Assembly (NCBI RefSeq): GCF_003751305.1
Contig: NZ_RJKV01000001.1
Coordinates: forward strand, 186,001 to 250,000
DNA length: 64,000 nucleotides
Source of the DNA: Stenotrophomonas rhizophila
Lineage (GTDB): Bacteria > Pseudomonadota > Gammaproteobacteria > Xanthomonadales > Xanthomonadaceae
Reading direction: 5' to 3'
The translations under genes were made by a program, and so were the position numbers. Below the pieces are notes generated by a model that did no database searches, had not been told where the DNA came from, and was given only the letters and a program-made list of their open reading frames with translations. Below, piece by piece: positions 36,957 to 55,097 of this stretch. Position 1 is the stretch's first letter; each line of letters starts with the position of its first letter.

Positions 36957-37517
36957 GTGAAGCGTTGGTACGTCGTTCACGCCTATTCGGGCTTCGAAAA
37001 GTCGGTTGCGCAGGCTCTGCGCGATCGCATCGTGCGTGACGAGATGCAGGAGCGCTTCGGTGACGTCCTGGTCCCGACCGAGGAAGTGGTTGAAATGCGC
37101 GCCGGCCAGAAGCGCCGTTCCGAGCGCAAGTTCTTCCCGGGTTACGTGCTGGTCCAGATCGAGACCCACGAAGAAAACGGTATCCCGCGCATCGACAACG
37201 AGAGCTGGCACCTGGTCAAGGACACCTCCAAGGTGATGGGCTTCATCGGCGGTACCGCCGATCGTCCGCTGCCGATCCGCGATGAGGAAGCCGCCGCCAT
37301 CCTGGACCGCGTTCAGGAAGGTGTGGAAAAGCCCCGTCCGAAGGTGCTGTTCGAGCCGGGCCAGATGGTCCGTGTCACCGAAGGCCCGTTCAACGACTTC
37401 AACGGTGTGGTCGAAGAAGTCAACTACGAGAAGAGCCGTCTGCGCGTCTCGGTGCTGATCTTCGGTCGTGCCACCCCGGTCGAGCTCGAGTTCGGCCAGG
37501 TCGAAAAGGCCGTCTGA
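36957..37517 (+). CDS. nusG: Transcription antitermination factor NusG
   Basis: Binds the RNA polymerase clamp and couples transcription to translation and to Rho. 186 residues: NGN domain from [18 protein letters not shown] and a C-terminal KOW domain ([16 protein letters not shown] onward). It starts with GTG preceded by AAGGAGAAA. It co-operates with the downstream rpoBC products. Confidence 0.98.
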   Translation: MKRWYVVHAYSGFEKSVAQALRDRIVRDEMQERFGDVLVPTEEVVEMRAGQKRRSERKFFPGYVLVQIETHEENGIPRIDNESWHLVKDTSKVMGFIGGTADRPLPIRDEEAAAILDRVQEGVEKPRPKVLFEPGQMVRVTEGPFNDFNGVVEEVNYEKSRLRVSVLIFGRATPVELEFGQVEKAV

Positions 37518-37529
37518 GCCTGAGGGCAG

Positions 37530-37557
37530 TAGGTTCCGGGCTGCCGCCCGGAACCTG
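37530..37557 (+). terminator. Terminator-like hairpin after nusG
   Basis: AGGTTCCGGGC-tgcc-GCCCGGAACCT, a perfect 11-bp stem 13 nt after the nusG stop, without a T-tract. It separates secE-nusG from rplKAJL. Confidence 0.75.
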
Positions 37558-37578
37558 AACGGCCTGCACCCACCCGCC

Positions 37579-37610
37579 TTGAGGCAAGGGTGGAAAAAAC
37601 CTGATATAGT
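37579..37610 (+). promoter_or_regulatory. Candidate promoter of rplKAJL-rpoBC
   Basis: TATAGT (37605-37610) within TGATATAGT, with TTGAGG at 37579-37584. The 20-bp spacer is long, so the -35 assignment is weak. About 150 nt of leader to rplK leaves room for L1-dependent translational control as in other bacteria, but I cannot draw the site. Confidence 0.5.
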
Positions 37611-37760
37611 GCGCGGCTTCCTGCCAGGAAGCTGGCAAAAAGCAAGGGCCGCCGCGAGGTGGCCTTCTGCGTGAATTCAAAACGCGATGCCGGGACGCGT
37701 GATTCCCGGTCCGATGGGGAGCCTGTTGTCGTAAGGCGCTAGCACCCGGAGAGCATACTC

Positions 37761-38189
37761 ATGGCAAAGAAAGTTGTCGGTTATATCAAGCTGCAGGTGA
37801 AGGCCGGTCAGGCCAACCCCTCGCCGCCGGTCGGTCCTGCGCTGGGTCAGCGTGGCCTGAACATCATGGAATTCTGCAAGGCCTTCAATGCCGCCACGCA
37901 GAAGCTGGAGCCGGGTCTGCCGGTGCCGGTCATCATCACGGCCTACTCGGACCGTACCTTCACCTTCATCACCAAGAGCACCCCGGCTGCCGTGCTGCTC
38001 AAGAAGGCTGCGGGTATCTCCTCGGGTTCCAAGCGCCCGAACACCGAAAAGGTGGGCAAGGTGACCCGCAAGCAGCTCGAAGAGATCGCCAAGACCAAGG
38101 AAGCAGACCTGACGGCTGCCGATCTGGATGCCGCGGTGCGCACCATCGCCGGTTCTGCCCGTTCCATGGGCCTCGTGGTAGAGGGTTAA
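37761..38189 (+). CDS. rplK: 50S ribosomal protein L11
   Basis: GTPase-centre protein of 142 residues. The N-terminal domain with [17 protein letters not shown] (about 18-34) is the thiostrepton-region segment, and a C-terminal rRNA-binding domain follows. It is 4 nt before rplA, consistent with L1 autoregulation of the pair. Confidence 0.98.
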   Translation: MAKKVVGYIKLQVKAGQANPSPPVGPALGQRGLNIMEFCKAFNAATQKLEPGLPVPVIITAYSDRTFTFITKSTPAAVLLKKAAGISSGSKRPNTEKVGKVTRKQLEEIAKTKEADLTAADLDAAVRTIAGSARSMGLVVEG

Positions 38190-38193
38190 GAAG

Positions 38194-38892
38194 ATGGCAC
38201 AGACCAAGCGTGAGAAGGCCATCAAGGCCGCCGTCGTCCCGGGTAAGGCATATGCCTTCGAGGACGCCATCAAGATCCTGAAGACCGCTACCAAGGCCAA
38301 GTTCGTCGAGTCCTTCGACGTCGCTGTGCGCCTGGGCGTGGACGCCAAGAAGTCCGACCAGCAGGTGCGCGGTTCCACCGTGCTGCCGTCCGGTACCGGC
38401 AAGAGCGTGCGCGTTGCCGTCTTCGCACCGGCCGGTGCCAAGGCTGACGAAGCTCTGGCCGCTGGCGCCGAAGCCGTGGGCATGGACGATCTGGCCGAGA
38501 AGATGCAGGCCGGCGATCTGAACTACGACGTCGTCATCGCGACCCCGGACGCCATGCGCGTCGTGGGTAAGCTGGGCACCGTGCTCGGCCCGCGCGGCCT
38601 GATGCCGAACCCGAAGGTCGGCACCGTCTCGGCCAACCCGGGCGAAGCCGTCAAGAATGCCAAGTCGGGTCAGGTGCGTTACCGCACCGACAAGGCCGGC
38701 ATCATCCATTGCACCATCGGCAAGGCCGACTTCGCCGAAGACGCGCTGAAGTTGAACCTGCAGGCGCTGCTGATGGATCTGGTCAAGGCCAAGCCGGCCA
38801 CCTCGAAGGGCACCTACCTGCAGAAGGTATCGGTCAGCTCGACGATGGGCCCGGGCGTGACCATCGACCAGTCCTCGCTGTCGCTGAAGTAA
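38194..38892 (+). CDS. rplA: 50S ribosomal protein L1
   Basis: L1-stalk protein of 232 residues with the inter-domain hinge motif [12 protein letters not shown] and [15 protein letters not shown]. In relatives it represses its own operon by binding the leader. It is the last gene before the long L10 leader region. Confidence 0.98.
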   Translation: MAQTKREKAIKAAVVPGKAYAFEDAIKILKTATKAKFVESFDVAVRLGVDAKKSDQQVRGSTVLPSGTGKSVRVAVFAPAGAKADEALAAGAEAVGMDDLAEKMQAGDLNYDVVIATPDAMRVVGKLGTVLGPRGLMPNPKVGTVSANPGEAVKNAKSGQVRYRTDKAGIIHCTIGKADFAEDALKLNLQALLMDLVKAKPATSKGTYLQKVSVSSTMGPGVTIDQSSLSLK

Positions 38893-38901
38893 TCGTTTCA
38901 A

Positions 38902-38931
38902 GCGGGTACCGGGCCCCGGTCCGGTACCCGC
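38902..38931 (+). terminator. Hairpin after rplA
   Basis: GCGGGTACCGG, 8-nt loop, CCGGTACCCGC, followed by GATATTTG. A perfect 11-bp stem 9 nt after the rplA stop, probably a partial terminator or processing site. Confidence 0.65.
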
Positions 38932-39279
38932 GATATTTGAAGGCAATCCGAGTGGGGCTCGCCCTGCAGAGATAGCCGTCAAAGACCGCAGGCGCGGTCA
39001 GTACATACCGGCGACGGGCAGGGATGCTCGCATTGGCAGGGAGTCGCCGCCGGCGCAGTACCGAACGCTTAATCGATTCTTTCGGGAATCACCCTGCGTA
39101 GATGGTGCCCTTCTGGAGTTTTTCTGGTTTACGCACGTCTGGGTTTTCCCAGGTTGGCCATCCAGGTCTAGAACGGCCCACCCTTGGAACATCACCTGAT
39201 GTTCCCGGCGTCCAGGATGGATGCCGCCCAGGACCGCACACGGCAGGAGCCGTAAGCGGAGTTCAATTGGAGGAGTGCA
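38932..39279 (+). promoter_or_regulatory. Long structured leader of rplJL (L10 leader candidate)
   Basis: The 387-bp gap between rplA and rplJ has no gene. It contains GGAACATC-acct-GATGTTCC (39186-39205) and CCGC-ac-ACGGC-agga-GCCGT-aa-GCGG (39234-39259), the latter directly before the AATTGGAGGAG ribosome site. An mRNA leader bound by the L10-L7/L12 complex is known at this position in many bacteria. The assignment here rests on position and folding. Confidence 0.6.
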
Positions 39280-39813
39280 ATGGCTCTCAATCTGTCCCAG
39301 AAGCAAGAAGTAGTCGCCGAGCTGGCAGACGTCGCCGCCAAGGCCCACTCCTTGATCGCAGCCGAATACGCTGGCACCACGGTCTCCCAGATGACCGCGA
39401 TGCGCAAGCAGGCACGCGAAACCGGCGTTTTCTTGAAAGTTGTCAAGAACACGCTGGCGGCACGTGCAGTGGAAGGTACCGAATACGAATGCGCCAAAGA
39501 CGCGCTCGTCGGTCCGCTGCTGTACGCGTTCTCGCTCGAGGAGCCCGGCGCAGCCGGTCGCCTGATCAAGGATTTTGCCAAGACCAACGACAAGCTGCAG
39601 GCAAAGGTCGTGGCCATCGGCGGGGAACTGTTCCCGGCTGGCCATGTCGACGTGCTGGCCTCGCTGCCGACCCGTGATCAGGCCCTGGCCATGCTGGCCC
39701 GCGTCCTGGCCGAGCCGGTCACGATGTTCGCCCGTGCCGTCAAGGCCGTGGCCGACAAGCAGGGTGGCGGTGAAACCGCTGACGCTGCCGAGCCGGTCGC
39801 CGAAACCGCCTGA
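39280..39813 (+). CDS. rplJ: 50S ribosomal protein L10
   Basis: Base of the L7/L12 stalk, 177 residues. The N-terminal rRNA-binding domain includes [20 protein letters not shown] near 36-55, and the C-terminal helix that holds L12 dimers is followed by an acidic tail. It is preceded by the long structured leader. Confidence 0.97.
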   Translation: MALNLSQKQEVVAELADVAAKAHSLIAAEYAGTTVSQMTAMRKQARETGVFLKVVKNTLAARAVEGTEYECAKDALVGPLLYAFSLEEPGAAGRLIKDFAKTNDKLQAKVVAIGGELFPAGHVDVLASLPTRDQALAMLARVLAEPVTMFARAVKAVADKQGGGETADAAEPVAETA

Positions 39814-39875
39814 GTCGACGTTTCCGTGGTTCCGAACGGAACCTCAACCCAGAAAATTATCCAAAGGTAATCAAA

Positions 39876-40244
39876 ATGTCCCTTACCAACGAACAGATCG
39901 TCGACGCCATCGCCGAGAAGTCCCTGATGGAAGTGATGGAGCTGGTCAAGGCCATCGAAGAGAAGTTCGGCGTCTCCGCCGCTGCTCCGGTCGCCGCAGC
40001 TGCTGCTGCTGGCCCGGCTGCCGCTGTTGAAGAGCAGACCGAATTCGACGTCATCCTGAAGTCGGCCGGCGACAAGAAGGTCGAAGTCATCAAGGCTGTC
40101 CGCGCCATCACCGGCCTGGGCCTGAAGGAAGCGAAGGATCTGGCAGAAGCCGGCGGCATGATCAAGGAAGCCGCTTCGAAGGACGACGCTGCCAAGTTCA
40201 AGAAGGACCTGGAAGCTGCTGGCGCGACTGTCGAAGTCAAGTAA
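39876..40244 (+). CDS. rplL: 50S ribosomal protein L7/L12
   Basis: Multi-copy stalk protein that recruits translation factors; 122 residues. N-terminal dimerisation domain, Ala-rich flexible hinge (about 38-52), and C-terminal factor-binding domain with the [15 protein letters not shown] helix. It is followed by an attenuator and processing stem before rpoB. Confidence 0.98.
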   Translation: MSLTNEQIVDAIAEKSLMEVMELVKAIEEKFGVSAAAPVAAAAAAGPAAAVEEQTEFDVILKSAGDKKVEVIKAVRAITGLGLKEAKDLAEAGGMIKEAASKDDAAKFKKDLEAAGATVEVK

Positions 40245-40284
40245 GCAGTTCCTTGCCTCGCCATCGAATCACGGCGATGCAGCC

Positions 40285-40313
40285 AAGGCTGGGGGCGTAA
40301 GCCCCCGGCCTTT
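40285..40313 (+). terminator. Attenuator-like terminator between rplL and rpoB
   Basis: AAGGC-T-GGGGGC-gtaa-GCCCCC-G-GCCTT with a TTTGG tail: 11 pairs plus one U.G wobble. A partial terminator at this site would set the ratio of L7/L12 to RNA polymerase, as known in E. coli. Confidence 0.8.
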
Positions 40314-40417
40314 GGTCGTTTCACGCAACACCCGAAATACGAGCCCAACACGGGCTGCCGTCATCCCCCGTCACAGCAGCGCCCAGGCGCGCGGGCAGGG
40401 GAGTGGATGCAGACGAG

Positions 40418-40484
40418 TTGGCAGTTGGAAGTAGCGGGAGAAGGCGTGCTGGTGCCGGCAATACCAGCGACTTCCAACTGACAA
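40418..40484 (+). promoter_or_regulatory. Long processing stem upstream of rpoB (RNase III-like)
   Basis: CAGTTGGAAGT (40422-40432) pairs perfectly with ACTTCCAACTG (40470-40480), and TTG/CAA extends it past one mismatch. Inside is GCTGGT/ACCAGC. A double-stranded stem in the rplL-rpoB gap is an RNase III site in E. coli; the same role here is inferred from position. Confidence 0.65.
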
Positions 40485-40540
40485 TTTCAGTTTCCCCTCG
40501 GGTCGTGGACGCACGATCCGCACAGCCAAGGTGATACCTC

Positions 40541-44695
<4,155 letters not shown>

Positions 44696-44784
44696 TCGCG
44701 CAGGCGCGGCTGCCCCGGCAGCCGCGCCGCCACATCTGAACCGACAGCCCCATCGACAAGATTTCCTCCTTTCGGAGAAACACC

Positions 44785-49035
<4,251 letters not shown>

Positions 49036-49041
49036 TACGCA

Positions 49042-49061
49042 GGCCCGGCTCCGGCCGGGCC
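49042..49061 (+). terminator. Terminator-like hairpin after rpoC
   Basis: GGCCCGG-ctccgg-CCGGGCC, 6 nt after the stop. A further stem GGTCCG/CGGACC lies at 49107-49127. The remaining 49128-49280 shows no gene. Confidence 0.7.
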
Positions 49062-49280
49062 CGCGGCAGGGCAGGGCGCCGACCCCGGTCGGCCTCTTGC
49101 CTGGCAGGTCCGGCCGTGGGTCGGACCGGATCGGCAGCACCGGCCACTGGTCGGATGCCTGTCGATGAGGTAGGATGCCCGCCGGTCTTTCAAAGGACCG
49201 GCTTGACAACCTGAACGGGGGGCATGGAAAAGGCTCCCCTGTAACGGCCCGGGATCAGGGCTGGCTTGGCGCGTGCGCAT

Positions 49281-49310
49281 TTGACTGCGTTTTCGCCGGG
49301 TTGCTACAAT
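49281..49310 (+). promoter_or_regulatory. Promoter of the str operon (rpsL-rpsG-fusA-tuf)
   Basis: TTGACT (49281-49286), 18-bp spacer, TACAAT (49305-49310), about 93 nt upstream of rpsL. Good match to sigma70 sites, placed after the rpoC terminator hairpins. Confidence 0.8.
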
Positions 49311-49402
49311 CGTCTGTCTCAGCAGGCCGGTCTTTCGCCTGCTCGCACATTTCCGCATTCATGGCCAGTCTTTTCATTGGCCTCTCTCAGAAGAACATAC
49401 TG

Positions 49403-49777
49403 ATGGCGACGATCAATCAGCTTGTCCGCAAGCCGCGGCAGGCAACCACTTATAAGAGTGCCTCCCCGGCCCTCGATAAGTGCCCCCAGCGCCGTGGTGT
49501 CTGCACGCGCGTGTACACCACCACTCCGAAGAAGCCGAACTCGGCGCTTCGCAAGGTTGCCAAGGTTCGCCTGACCAACCAGGAAGAAGTGATTAGCTAC
49601 ATCGGCGGCGAAGGCCACAACCTGCAGGAGCACTCCGTGGTCCTCATCCGTGGCGGTCGCGTCAAGGATCTGCCGGGTGTGCGTTACCACACCGTGCGTG
49701 GCTCGCTGGACGCCTCCGGCGTTGCCAAGCGTCGCCAGGGCCGTTCCAAGTACGGCGCCAAGCGTCCGAAGAGCTAA
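49403..49777 (+). CDS. rpsL: 30S ribosomal protein S12
   Basis: Decoding-centre protein of 124 residues. The streptomycin-relevant lysines in [12 protein letters not shown] and [14 protein letters not shown] are the sensitive-type residues. The ATG at 49403 gives the conserved [12 protein letters not shown]; the longer upstream frame overlaps the promoter and is rejected. Confidence 0.98.
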   Translation: MATINQLVRKPRQATTYKSASPALDKCPQRRGVCTRVYTTTPKKPNSALRKVAKVRLTNQEEVISYIGGEGHNLQEHSVVLIRGGRVKDLPGVRYHTVRGSLDASGVAKRRQGRSKYGAKRPKS

Positions 49778-49789
49778 GGGAAAGTACAC

Positions 49790-50257
49790 ATGTCTCGTAA
49801 AGGTAATACGCCGCAGCGCTCTGTCCTGCCGGATCCGAAGCACGGAAGTGAAACCATCGCTCGTTTCATCAATATGGTGATGCTGAGCGGCAAGAAGTCG
49901 GTCGCTGAAAAGATCGTCTACGGTGCCATGGACGTGATCGGCGAAAAGAACCCGAATTCCGTCGAGCTGGTTCAGAAGGCTCTGGAAAACGTGGCTCCGT
50001 CGGTCGAAGTCAAGTCCCGCCGTGTCGGTGGTGCCACCTACCAGGTGCCGGTCGAAGTGCGTTCGTCGCGCAAGATGGCGCTTGCCATGCGTTGGCTGAT
50101 CGACTCGGCGCGTAAGCGTGGTGAGAACACCATGCCGAAGAAGCTGGCTGCCGAACTGCTGGACGCCTCGGAAAATCGTGGTGGCGCTATCAAGAAGCGC
50201 GAAGAAACCCACCGCATGGCCGAAGCCAACAAGGCCTTCGCGCACTACCGCTGGTGA
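49790..50257 (+). CDS. rpsG: 30S ribosomal protein S7
   Basis: Primary 16S binder of the small-subunit head, 155 residues, with [18 protein letters not shown] helix 1 and [12 protein letters not shown] (about 83-94). It is the usual translational repressor of the str operon. It lies 12 nt after rpsL and is followed by an unusually structured gap. Confidence 0.98.
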   Translation: MSRKGNTPQRSVLPDPKHGSETIARFINMVMLSGKKSVAEKIVYGAMDVIGEKNPNSVELVQKALENVAPSVEVKSRRVGGATYQVPVEVRSSRKMALAMRWLIDSARKRGENTMPKKLAAELLDASENRGGAIKKREETHRMAEANKAFAHYRW

Positions 50258-50283
50258 GTTTGACGGCCTTGCAAAACAGGCAC

Positions 50284-50361
50284 GGCAGCACCATCTAGGT
50301 GCTGCCCCGCGGCACCTGGGGTGCCGCGCCAATCCGAAGGCCGCCGAAAGGCGGCGTTCGG
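50284..50361 (+). promoter_or_regulatory. Three consecutive hairpins between rpsG and fusA
   Basis: GGCAGCACC-atcta-GGTGCTGCC (50284-50306), CGCGGCACC-tgg-GGTGCCGCG (50308-50328), and CCGAA-g-GCCGCC-gaaa-GGCGGC-g-TTCGG (50334-50361, GNRA loop). They fill most of the 136-nt gap and end 32 nt before fusA. Confidence 0.75.
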
Positions 50362-50393
50362 CCATCCGAATTCCAAGAAATTGAGAGGCTCCC

Positions 50394-52535
50394 GTGGCCC
50401 GCACCACTCCCATCGAGCGTTACCGCAATTTCGGCATCATGGCCCACATCGATGCCGGCAAGACCACCACGTCCGAGCGCATCCTGTTCTACACCGGCAA
50501 GAGCCACAAGATCGGTGAAGTGCATGACGGCGCTGCCACCATGGACTGGATGGAGCAGGAGCAGGAGCGTGGCATCACGATCCAGTCCGCTGCCACTACC
50601 GCGTTCTGGAAGGGCATGGACAAGTCCCTGCCGGAGCACCGCTTCAACATCATCGACACCCCCGGACACGTCGACTTCACCATCGAAGTGGAGCGCTCGC
50701 TGCGCGTGCTCGACGGTGCGGTCTTCGTGCTGTGCGCCGTCGGTGGCGTGCAGCCGCAGTCGGAAACCGTGTGGCGCCAGGCCAACCGGTACAAGGTGCC
50801 GCGCATCGCGTTCGTCAACAAGATGGACCGTACCGGCGCGAACTTCACCAAGGTCGTTGGCCAGCTGAAGGCCAAGCTGGGTGCCGTTGCCGTCCCGATG
50901 CAGCTGCCGATCGGCGCCGAAGACAACTTCAAGGGCGTGGTCGACCTCATCAAGATGAAGGCCATCCATTGGGATGAAGCCTCGCAGGGCATGAAGTTCG
51001 AGTACCTGGAGATCCCGGCGGACATGCAGGCGGAGGCCGAAGAGGCCCGCACCTACATGATCGAAGCTGCGGCTGAAGCCAGCGAAGAGCTGATGGAAAA
51101 GTACCTGGGCGGCGAAGAGCTGACCGAGGCCGAGATCGTCGAAGCCCTGCGCGTGCGCACCCTGGCCACCGACATCGTGCCGATGTACTGCGGCTCGGCG
51201 TTCAAGAACAAGGGCGTGCAGGCCATGCTGGACGGCGTGGTGCAGCTGCTGCCGTCGCCGATCGACGTGCCGGACGTGACCGGTACCGATGTGGACGACG
51301 AAAGCATCGCCCTGAGCCGCAAGTCGGATGACAAGGCGCCGTTCTCGGCGCTGGCCTTCAAGATCATCACCGATCCGTTCGTTGGCGCGCTGACCTTCTT
51401 CCGTGTCTACTCGGGCACCCTGAATGCCGGCGACCAGCTGCTGAACTCGGTCAAGGGCAAGAAGGAGCGCATCGGCCGCATCCTGCAGATGCATTCCAAC
51501 GATCGCGAAGAGATCAAGGAAGTGCTGGCCGGTGACATCGCCGCGGCCGTGGGTCTGAAGGACACCACCACCGGCGACACCCTGTGCTCGCAGGACCATC
51601 CGATCATCCTGGAGCGCATGGTGTTCCCGGAGCCGGTCATCTCGATGGCCGTCGAACCGAAGACCAAGTCCGACCAGGAAAAGATGGGTCTGGCCCTTGG
51701 CCGTCTGGCCCAGGAAGATCCGTCGTTCCGCGTCAAGACCGACGAAGAATCCGGCCAGACCATCATCTCGGGCATGGGCGAGCTGCACCTGGACATCATC
51801 GTGGATCGCATGAAGCGCGAGTTCAACGTTGAAGCCAACGTCGGCAAGCCGCAGGTTGCGTACCGCGAAACCATCCAGATGGCGGACGTGAAGTCGGACT
51901 ACAAGCACGCCAAGCAGTCCGGTGGTAAGGGTCAGTACGGTCACGTCGTGATCGAGCTGTCGCCGATCACTGCTGAAGATCGTGCCGACCCGAAGATCGG
52001 GCCGCTGATCAAGGACGACTTCCTGTTCATCAACGACATCACCGGTGGCGTGATTCCGAAGGAATTCATTCCGTCGATCGAAAAGGGTCTGCGCGAAACC
52101 ATCACCAGCGGTCCGCTGGCGGGCTTCCCGGTCGTGGACGTCAAGGTCAAGCTGGTCTTCGGCTCGTACCATGACGTCGACTCCTCGGAAATGGCGTTCA
52201 AGCTGGCCTCCTCGATGGCCTTCAAGCAGGGCTTCTCCAAGGCCAAGCCGGTCCTGCTGGAGCCGATCATGAAGGTCGAGATCGTGACCCCGAGCGACTA
52301 TCAGGGTGACGTGATGGGCGACGTCAGCCGTCGTCGTGGCATGCTGCAGGGTTCGAGCGTGACCGGTGACGGTTCGGCCGAAATCATCAATGCGATGATT
52401 CCGCTGGGCGAAATGTTCGGCTACGCCACCTCGCTGCGTTCGCAGACCCAGGGTCGCGCAACCTTCACGATGGAATTCGACCATTACGAGCCGGCTCCGT
52501 CGAACATCGCTGAAACCGTGATCAAGAAGTCCTGA
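50394..52535 (+). CDS. fusA: Elongation factor G
   Basis: Translocase GTPase of 713 residues with [15 protein letters not shown] (P-loop, about 17-31), RGITIQSAA switch I, DTPGHVDF (G3) and NKMDRTGA (G4). It begins with GTG after GAGAGGCTCCC. Its stop codon is embedded in a small hairpin before the second tuf. Confidence 0.98.
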   Translation: MARTTPIERYRNFGIMAHIDAGKTTTSERILFYTGKSHKIGEVHDGAATMDWMEQEQERGITIQSAATTAFWKGMDKSLPEHRFNIIDTPGHVDFTIEVERSLRVLDGAVFVLCAVGGVQPQSETVWRQANRYKVPRIAFVNKMDRTGANFTKVVGQLKAKLGAVAVPMQLPIGAEDNFKGVVDLIKMKAIHWDEASQGMKFEYLEIPADMQAEAEEARTYMIEAAAEASEELMEKYLGGEELTEAEIVEALRVRTLATDIVPMYCGSAFKNKGVQAMLDGVVQLLPSPIDVPDVTGTDVDDESIALSRKSDDKAPFSALAFKIITDPFVGALTFFRVYSGTLNAGDQLLNSVKGKKERIGRILQMHSNDREEIKEVLAGDIAAAVGLKDTTTGDTLCSQDHPIILERMVFPEPVISMAVEPKTKSDQEKMGLALGRLAQEDPSFRVKTDEESGQTIISGMGELHLDIIVDRMKREFNVEANVGKPQVAYRETIQMADVKSDYKHAKQSGGKGQYGHVVIELSPITAEDRADPKIGPLIKDDFLFINDITGGVIPKEFIPSIEKGLRETITSGPLAGFPVVDVKVKLVFGSYHDVDSSEMAFKLASSMAFKQGFSKAKPVLLEPIMKVEIVTPSDYQGDVMGDVSRRRGMLQGSSVTGDGSAEIINAMIPLGEMFGYATSLRSQTQGRATFTMEFDHYEPAPSNIAETVIKKS

Positions 52536-52549
52536 GCGTAAGCTCAGGC
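52532..52549 (+). terminator. Small hairpin over the fusA stop codon
   Basis: CCTGAGC-gtaa-GCTCAGG includes the TGA. No T-tract; more likely mRNA processing or stability than full termination, since tuf follows within 40 nt. Confidence 0.5.
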
Positions 52550-52587
52550 CTTCACCTCCTTATTTCTGACATCCAAGGTATACAACA

Positions 52588-53778
52588 ATGGCAAAGGGTA
52601 AGTTCGAGCGCACCAAGCCGCACGTCAACGTCGGCACCATCGGTCACGTCGATCACGGCAAGACCACGCTGACCGCTGCACTGACCAAGATCGGTGCCGA
52701 GCGCTTCGGTGGCGAGTTCAAGGATTACTCCTCGATCGACGCCGCGCCGGAAGAAAAGGCACGTGGCATCACGATCTCGACCGCACACGTCGAATACGAA
52801 TCCACCGAACGTCATTACGCCCACGTCGATTGCCCGGGCCATGCTGACTACGTCAAGAACATGATCACCGGTGCTGCCCAGATGGACGGCGCGATCCTGG
52901 TCTGTTCGGCTGCTGACGGCCCGATGCCGCAGACCCGTGAGCACATCCTGCTCTCGCGTCAGGTCGGCGTGCCGTACATCGTCGTCTTCCTGAACAAGGC
53001 AGACATGGTCGATGACGCCGAGCTGCTGGAACTGGTCGAGATGGAAGTCCGCGAGCTGCTGAGCAAGTACGACTTCCCGGGCGACGACACCCCGATCATC
53101 GCGGGTTCGGCCCGTCTGGCGCTGGAAGGCGACCAGAGCGAGATCGGCGTGCCGGCCGTGATCAAGCTGGTCGAAGCTCTCGACAGCTGGATCCCGACCC
53201 CGGAACGTGACATCGACAAGCCCTTCCTGATGCCGGTCGAAGACGTGTTCTCGATCTCGGGTCGCGGCACCGTCGTCACCGGTCGTATCGAGCGCGGCGT
53301 GATCAAGGTCGGCGAAGAAATCGAAATCGTCGGTATCCGTCCGGTCCAGAAGACCACCGTCACCGGCGTGGAAATGTTCCGCAAGCTGCTCGACCAGGGT
53401 CAGGCAGGCGACAACGCCGGTCTGCTGCTGCGCGGCACCAAGCGTGACGACGTCGAGCGTGGCCAGGTTCTGGCCAAGCCGGGTTCGATCAAGCCGCACA
53501 CCACCTTCGACGCCGAAGTGTACGTGCTGTCCAAGGATGAAGGCGGCCGTCACACCCCGTTCTTCAAGGGCTACCGTCCGCAGTTCTACTTCCGTACCAC
53601 CGACATCACCGGCGCTTGCGAACTGCCGGAAGGTGTGGAAATGGTGATGCCGGGCGACAACGTGAAGATGGTTGTCACCCTGATCAACCCGGTCGCCATG
53701 GATGAAGGCCTGCGCTTCGCGATCCGCGAAGGCGGCCGTACCGTCGGCGCCGGCGTGGTCTCCAAGATCATCGCGTAA
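52588..53778 (+). CDS. tuf: Elongation factor Tu (second copy)
   Basis: 396 residues, same protein as the copy at 35126. It differs from that copy at 12 silent sites, all within the first ~200 bp (last difference at the codon ending 52785). The remainder to one base past the stop is identical. This copy is in the str-operon position corresponding to tufA of E. coli. Confidence 0.99.
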   Translation: MAKGKFERTKPHVNVGTIGHVDHGKTTLTAALTKIGAERFGGEFKDYSSIDAAPEEKARGITISTAHVEYESTERHYAHVDCPGHADYVKNMITGAAQMDGAILVCSAADGPMPQTREHILLSRQVGVPYIVVFLNKADMVDDAELLELVEMEVRELLSKYDFPGDDTPIIAGSARLALEGDQSEIGVPAVIKLVEALDSWIPTPERDIDKPFLMPVEDVFSISGRGTVVTGRIERGVIKVGEEIEIVGIRPVQKTTVTGVEMFRKLLDQGQAGDNAGLLLRGTKRDDVERGQVLAKPGSIKPHTTFDAEVYVLSKDEGGRHTPFFKGYRPQFYFRTTDITGACELPEGVEMVMPGDNVKMVVTLINPVAMDEGLRFAIREGGRTVGAGVVSKIIA

Positions 53779-53792
53779 TCTGCTAGAATCTG

Positions 53793-53826
53793 CGCCCCGA
53801 TGTTGCCTGGGTAGGGCATCGGGGCG
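53793..53826 (+). terminator. Terminator hairpin of the str operon
   Basis: CGCCCCGATG and CATCGGGGCG form a perfect 10-bp stem 14 nt after tuf, with a 14-nt loop and a weak tail. Confidence 0.75.
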
Positions 53827-53917
53827 TAACCAAACGGGAAAAGAGGCGCAGGATGCTCCTCGTGTTCCCCAGACCAGGAAGGGTCGCGCCATTCAGGCTT
53901 TGTCAATAGGTTTCCTG

Positions 53918-53947
53918 TTGACTGCCAACTTGTATGCGCGCTATACT
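53918..53947 (+). promoter_or_regulatory. Promoter of the S10-spc ribosomal operon
   Basis: TTGACT (53918-53923), 18-bp spacer, TATACT (53942-53947), followed by about 155 nt of structured leader before rpsJ. Confidence 0.8.
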
Positions 53948-53956
53948 TTTTGTCTG

Positions 53957-54081
53957 GGCAGATCGGGAGACCGGTCTGCCTCGATTTTTGAGGTCTATGG
54001 AAAGATCTTGTCGCCGCGCAGGAATGTGCGGCGTCTGCATTCAGGATATTCATGGGACAAGGCAACCCAGAGGCCTTGTCC
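53957..54081 (+). promoter_or_regulatory. S10 operon leader with attenuator-like hairpin
   Basis: GGCAGA-t-CGG-gaga-CCG-g-TCTGCC (53957-53980) is a 9-bp stem plus wobble with a GNRA loop, followed by TCGATTTTTG, so it looks like an intrinsic terminator just after the predicted +1. Downstream are CGCCGC/GCGGCG (54012-54033) and GGACAAGG/CCTTGTCC (54055-54081). L4-mediated attenuation of such a leader is known in E. coli; the L4 dependence is inferred here. Confidence 0.65.
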
Positions 54082-54111
54082 GTCGCTCTTTTAACGAAGG
54101 AACCCACCGTC

Positions 54112-54423
54112 ATGGCGGACCAAAAGATCCGGATTCGGCTGAAGGCGTTCGATCATCGTTTGATCGACCGTTCGGCCAGCGAGATCGTAGAAACGGCAAA
54201 GCGGACCGGCGCGCAAGTGCGTGGCCCGATCCCCCTGCCGACCAAGATCGAGCGTTACACCATTCTCGTCTCCCCGCACGTCGACAAAGACGCGCGTGAC
54301 CAGTACGAGACCCGCACGCATAAGCGCGTGCTCGATATCGTTGACCCGAACGACAAGACCGTGGACGCGCTGATGAAGCTCGAACTGGCTGCCGGCGTCG
54401 ACGTTCAGATCAAGCTGACCTGA
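54112..54423 (+). CDS. rpsJ: 30S ribosomal protein S10
   Basis: 103 residues. [20 protein letters not shown] near the start and [13 protein letters not shown] near 70 are the standard S10/NusE signatures. It also acts as NusE in antitermination. I chose the ATG at 54112; an upstream in-frame ATG lies in the leader hairpin. It has an AACGAAGGAA ribosome site. Confidence 0.98.
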   Translation: MADQKIRIRLKAFDHRLIDRSASEIVETAKRTGAQVRGPIPLPTKIERYTILVSPHVDKDARDQYETRTHKRVLDIVDPNDKTVDALMKLELAAGVDVQIKLT

Positions 54424-54434
54424 GGACTACGACC

Positions 54435-55085
54435 ATGACGAAGAAATATTCGTTGGGCTTCGTGGGCCGCAAGGCTGGCATGAGCCGCGTGTTCACCGAA
54501 GATGGCCAGGCCATCCCGGTAACCCTGATTGAAGCTACCCCGAACCGCATCGCGCAGATCAAGACCGTCGAAGCTGACGGCTACAGCGCCGTGCAGGTGA
54601 CCGTCGGCGCGCGTCGCGCTGCCCTGGTCAACAAGCCGGAAGCCGGTCACTTCGCCAAGGCGAAGGTCGACGCGGGCCGTGGCCTGTGGGAATTCCGCGT
54701 TGAAGACGCGCAGCTCGGCGATTTCGCCGTTGGCGGCGAAGTCAAGGCGGACATCTTTGAAGTTGGCCAGAAGGTCGACGTCCAGGGTGTCACCAAGGGT
54801 AAGGGCTTCCAGGGCACCATCAAGCGCTACAACTTCCGTATGGGCGATGCAACCCACGGTAACTCGCTGTCGCATCGCGCGCCGGGTTCCTTGGGCCAGC
54901 GCCAGACCCCGGGTCGCGTTTTCCCGGGTAAGAAGATGTCCGGCCACATGGGTTCGGTGCAGCAGAGCACCCAGAACCTTGAAGTGGTGAAGGTCGATGT
55001 CGAGCGTGGTCTGATCGCGATCCGTGGTGCCGTTCCGGGCGCAGCGGGTGGTGACGTGATCGTTCGTCCGGCTAGCAAGGCATAA
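54435..55085 (+). CDS. rplC: 50S ribosomal protein L3
   Basis: 216 residues; [17 protein letters not shown] at the N-terminus and the extended loop [20 protein letters not shown] (about 136-155), whose Gln is the PrmB methylation site in E. coli. It is 11 nt after rpsJ. Confidence 0.98.
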   Translation: MTKKYSLGFVGRKAGMSRVFTEDGQAIPVTLIEATPNRIAQIKTVEADGYSAVQVTVGARRAALVNKPEAGHFAKAKVDAGRGLWEFRVEDAQLGDFAVGGEVKADIFEVGQKVDVQGVTKGKGFQGTIKRYNFRMGDATHGNSLSHRAPGSLGQRQTPGRVFPGKKMSGHMGSVQQSTQNLEVVKVDVERGLIAIRGAVPGAAGGDVIVRPASKA

Positions 55086-55097
55086 GGAGAGATGACG

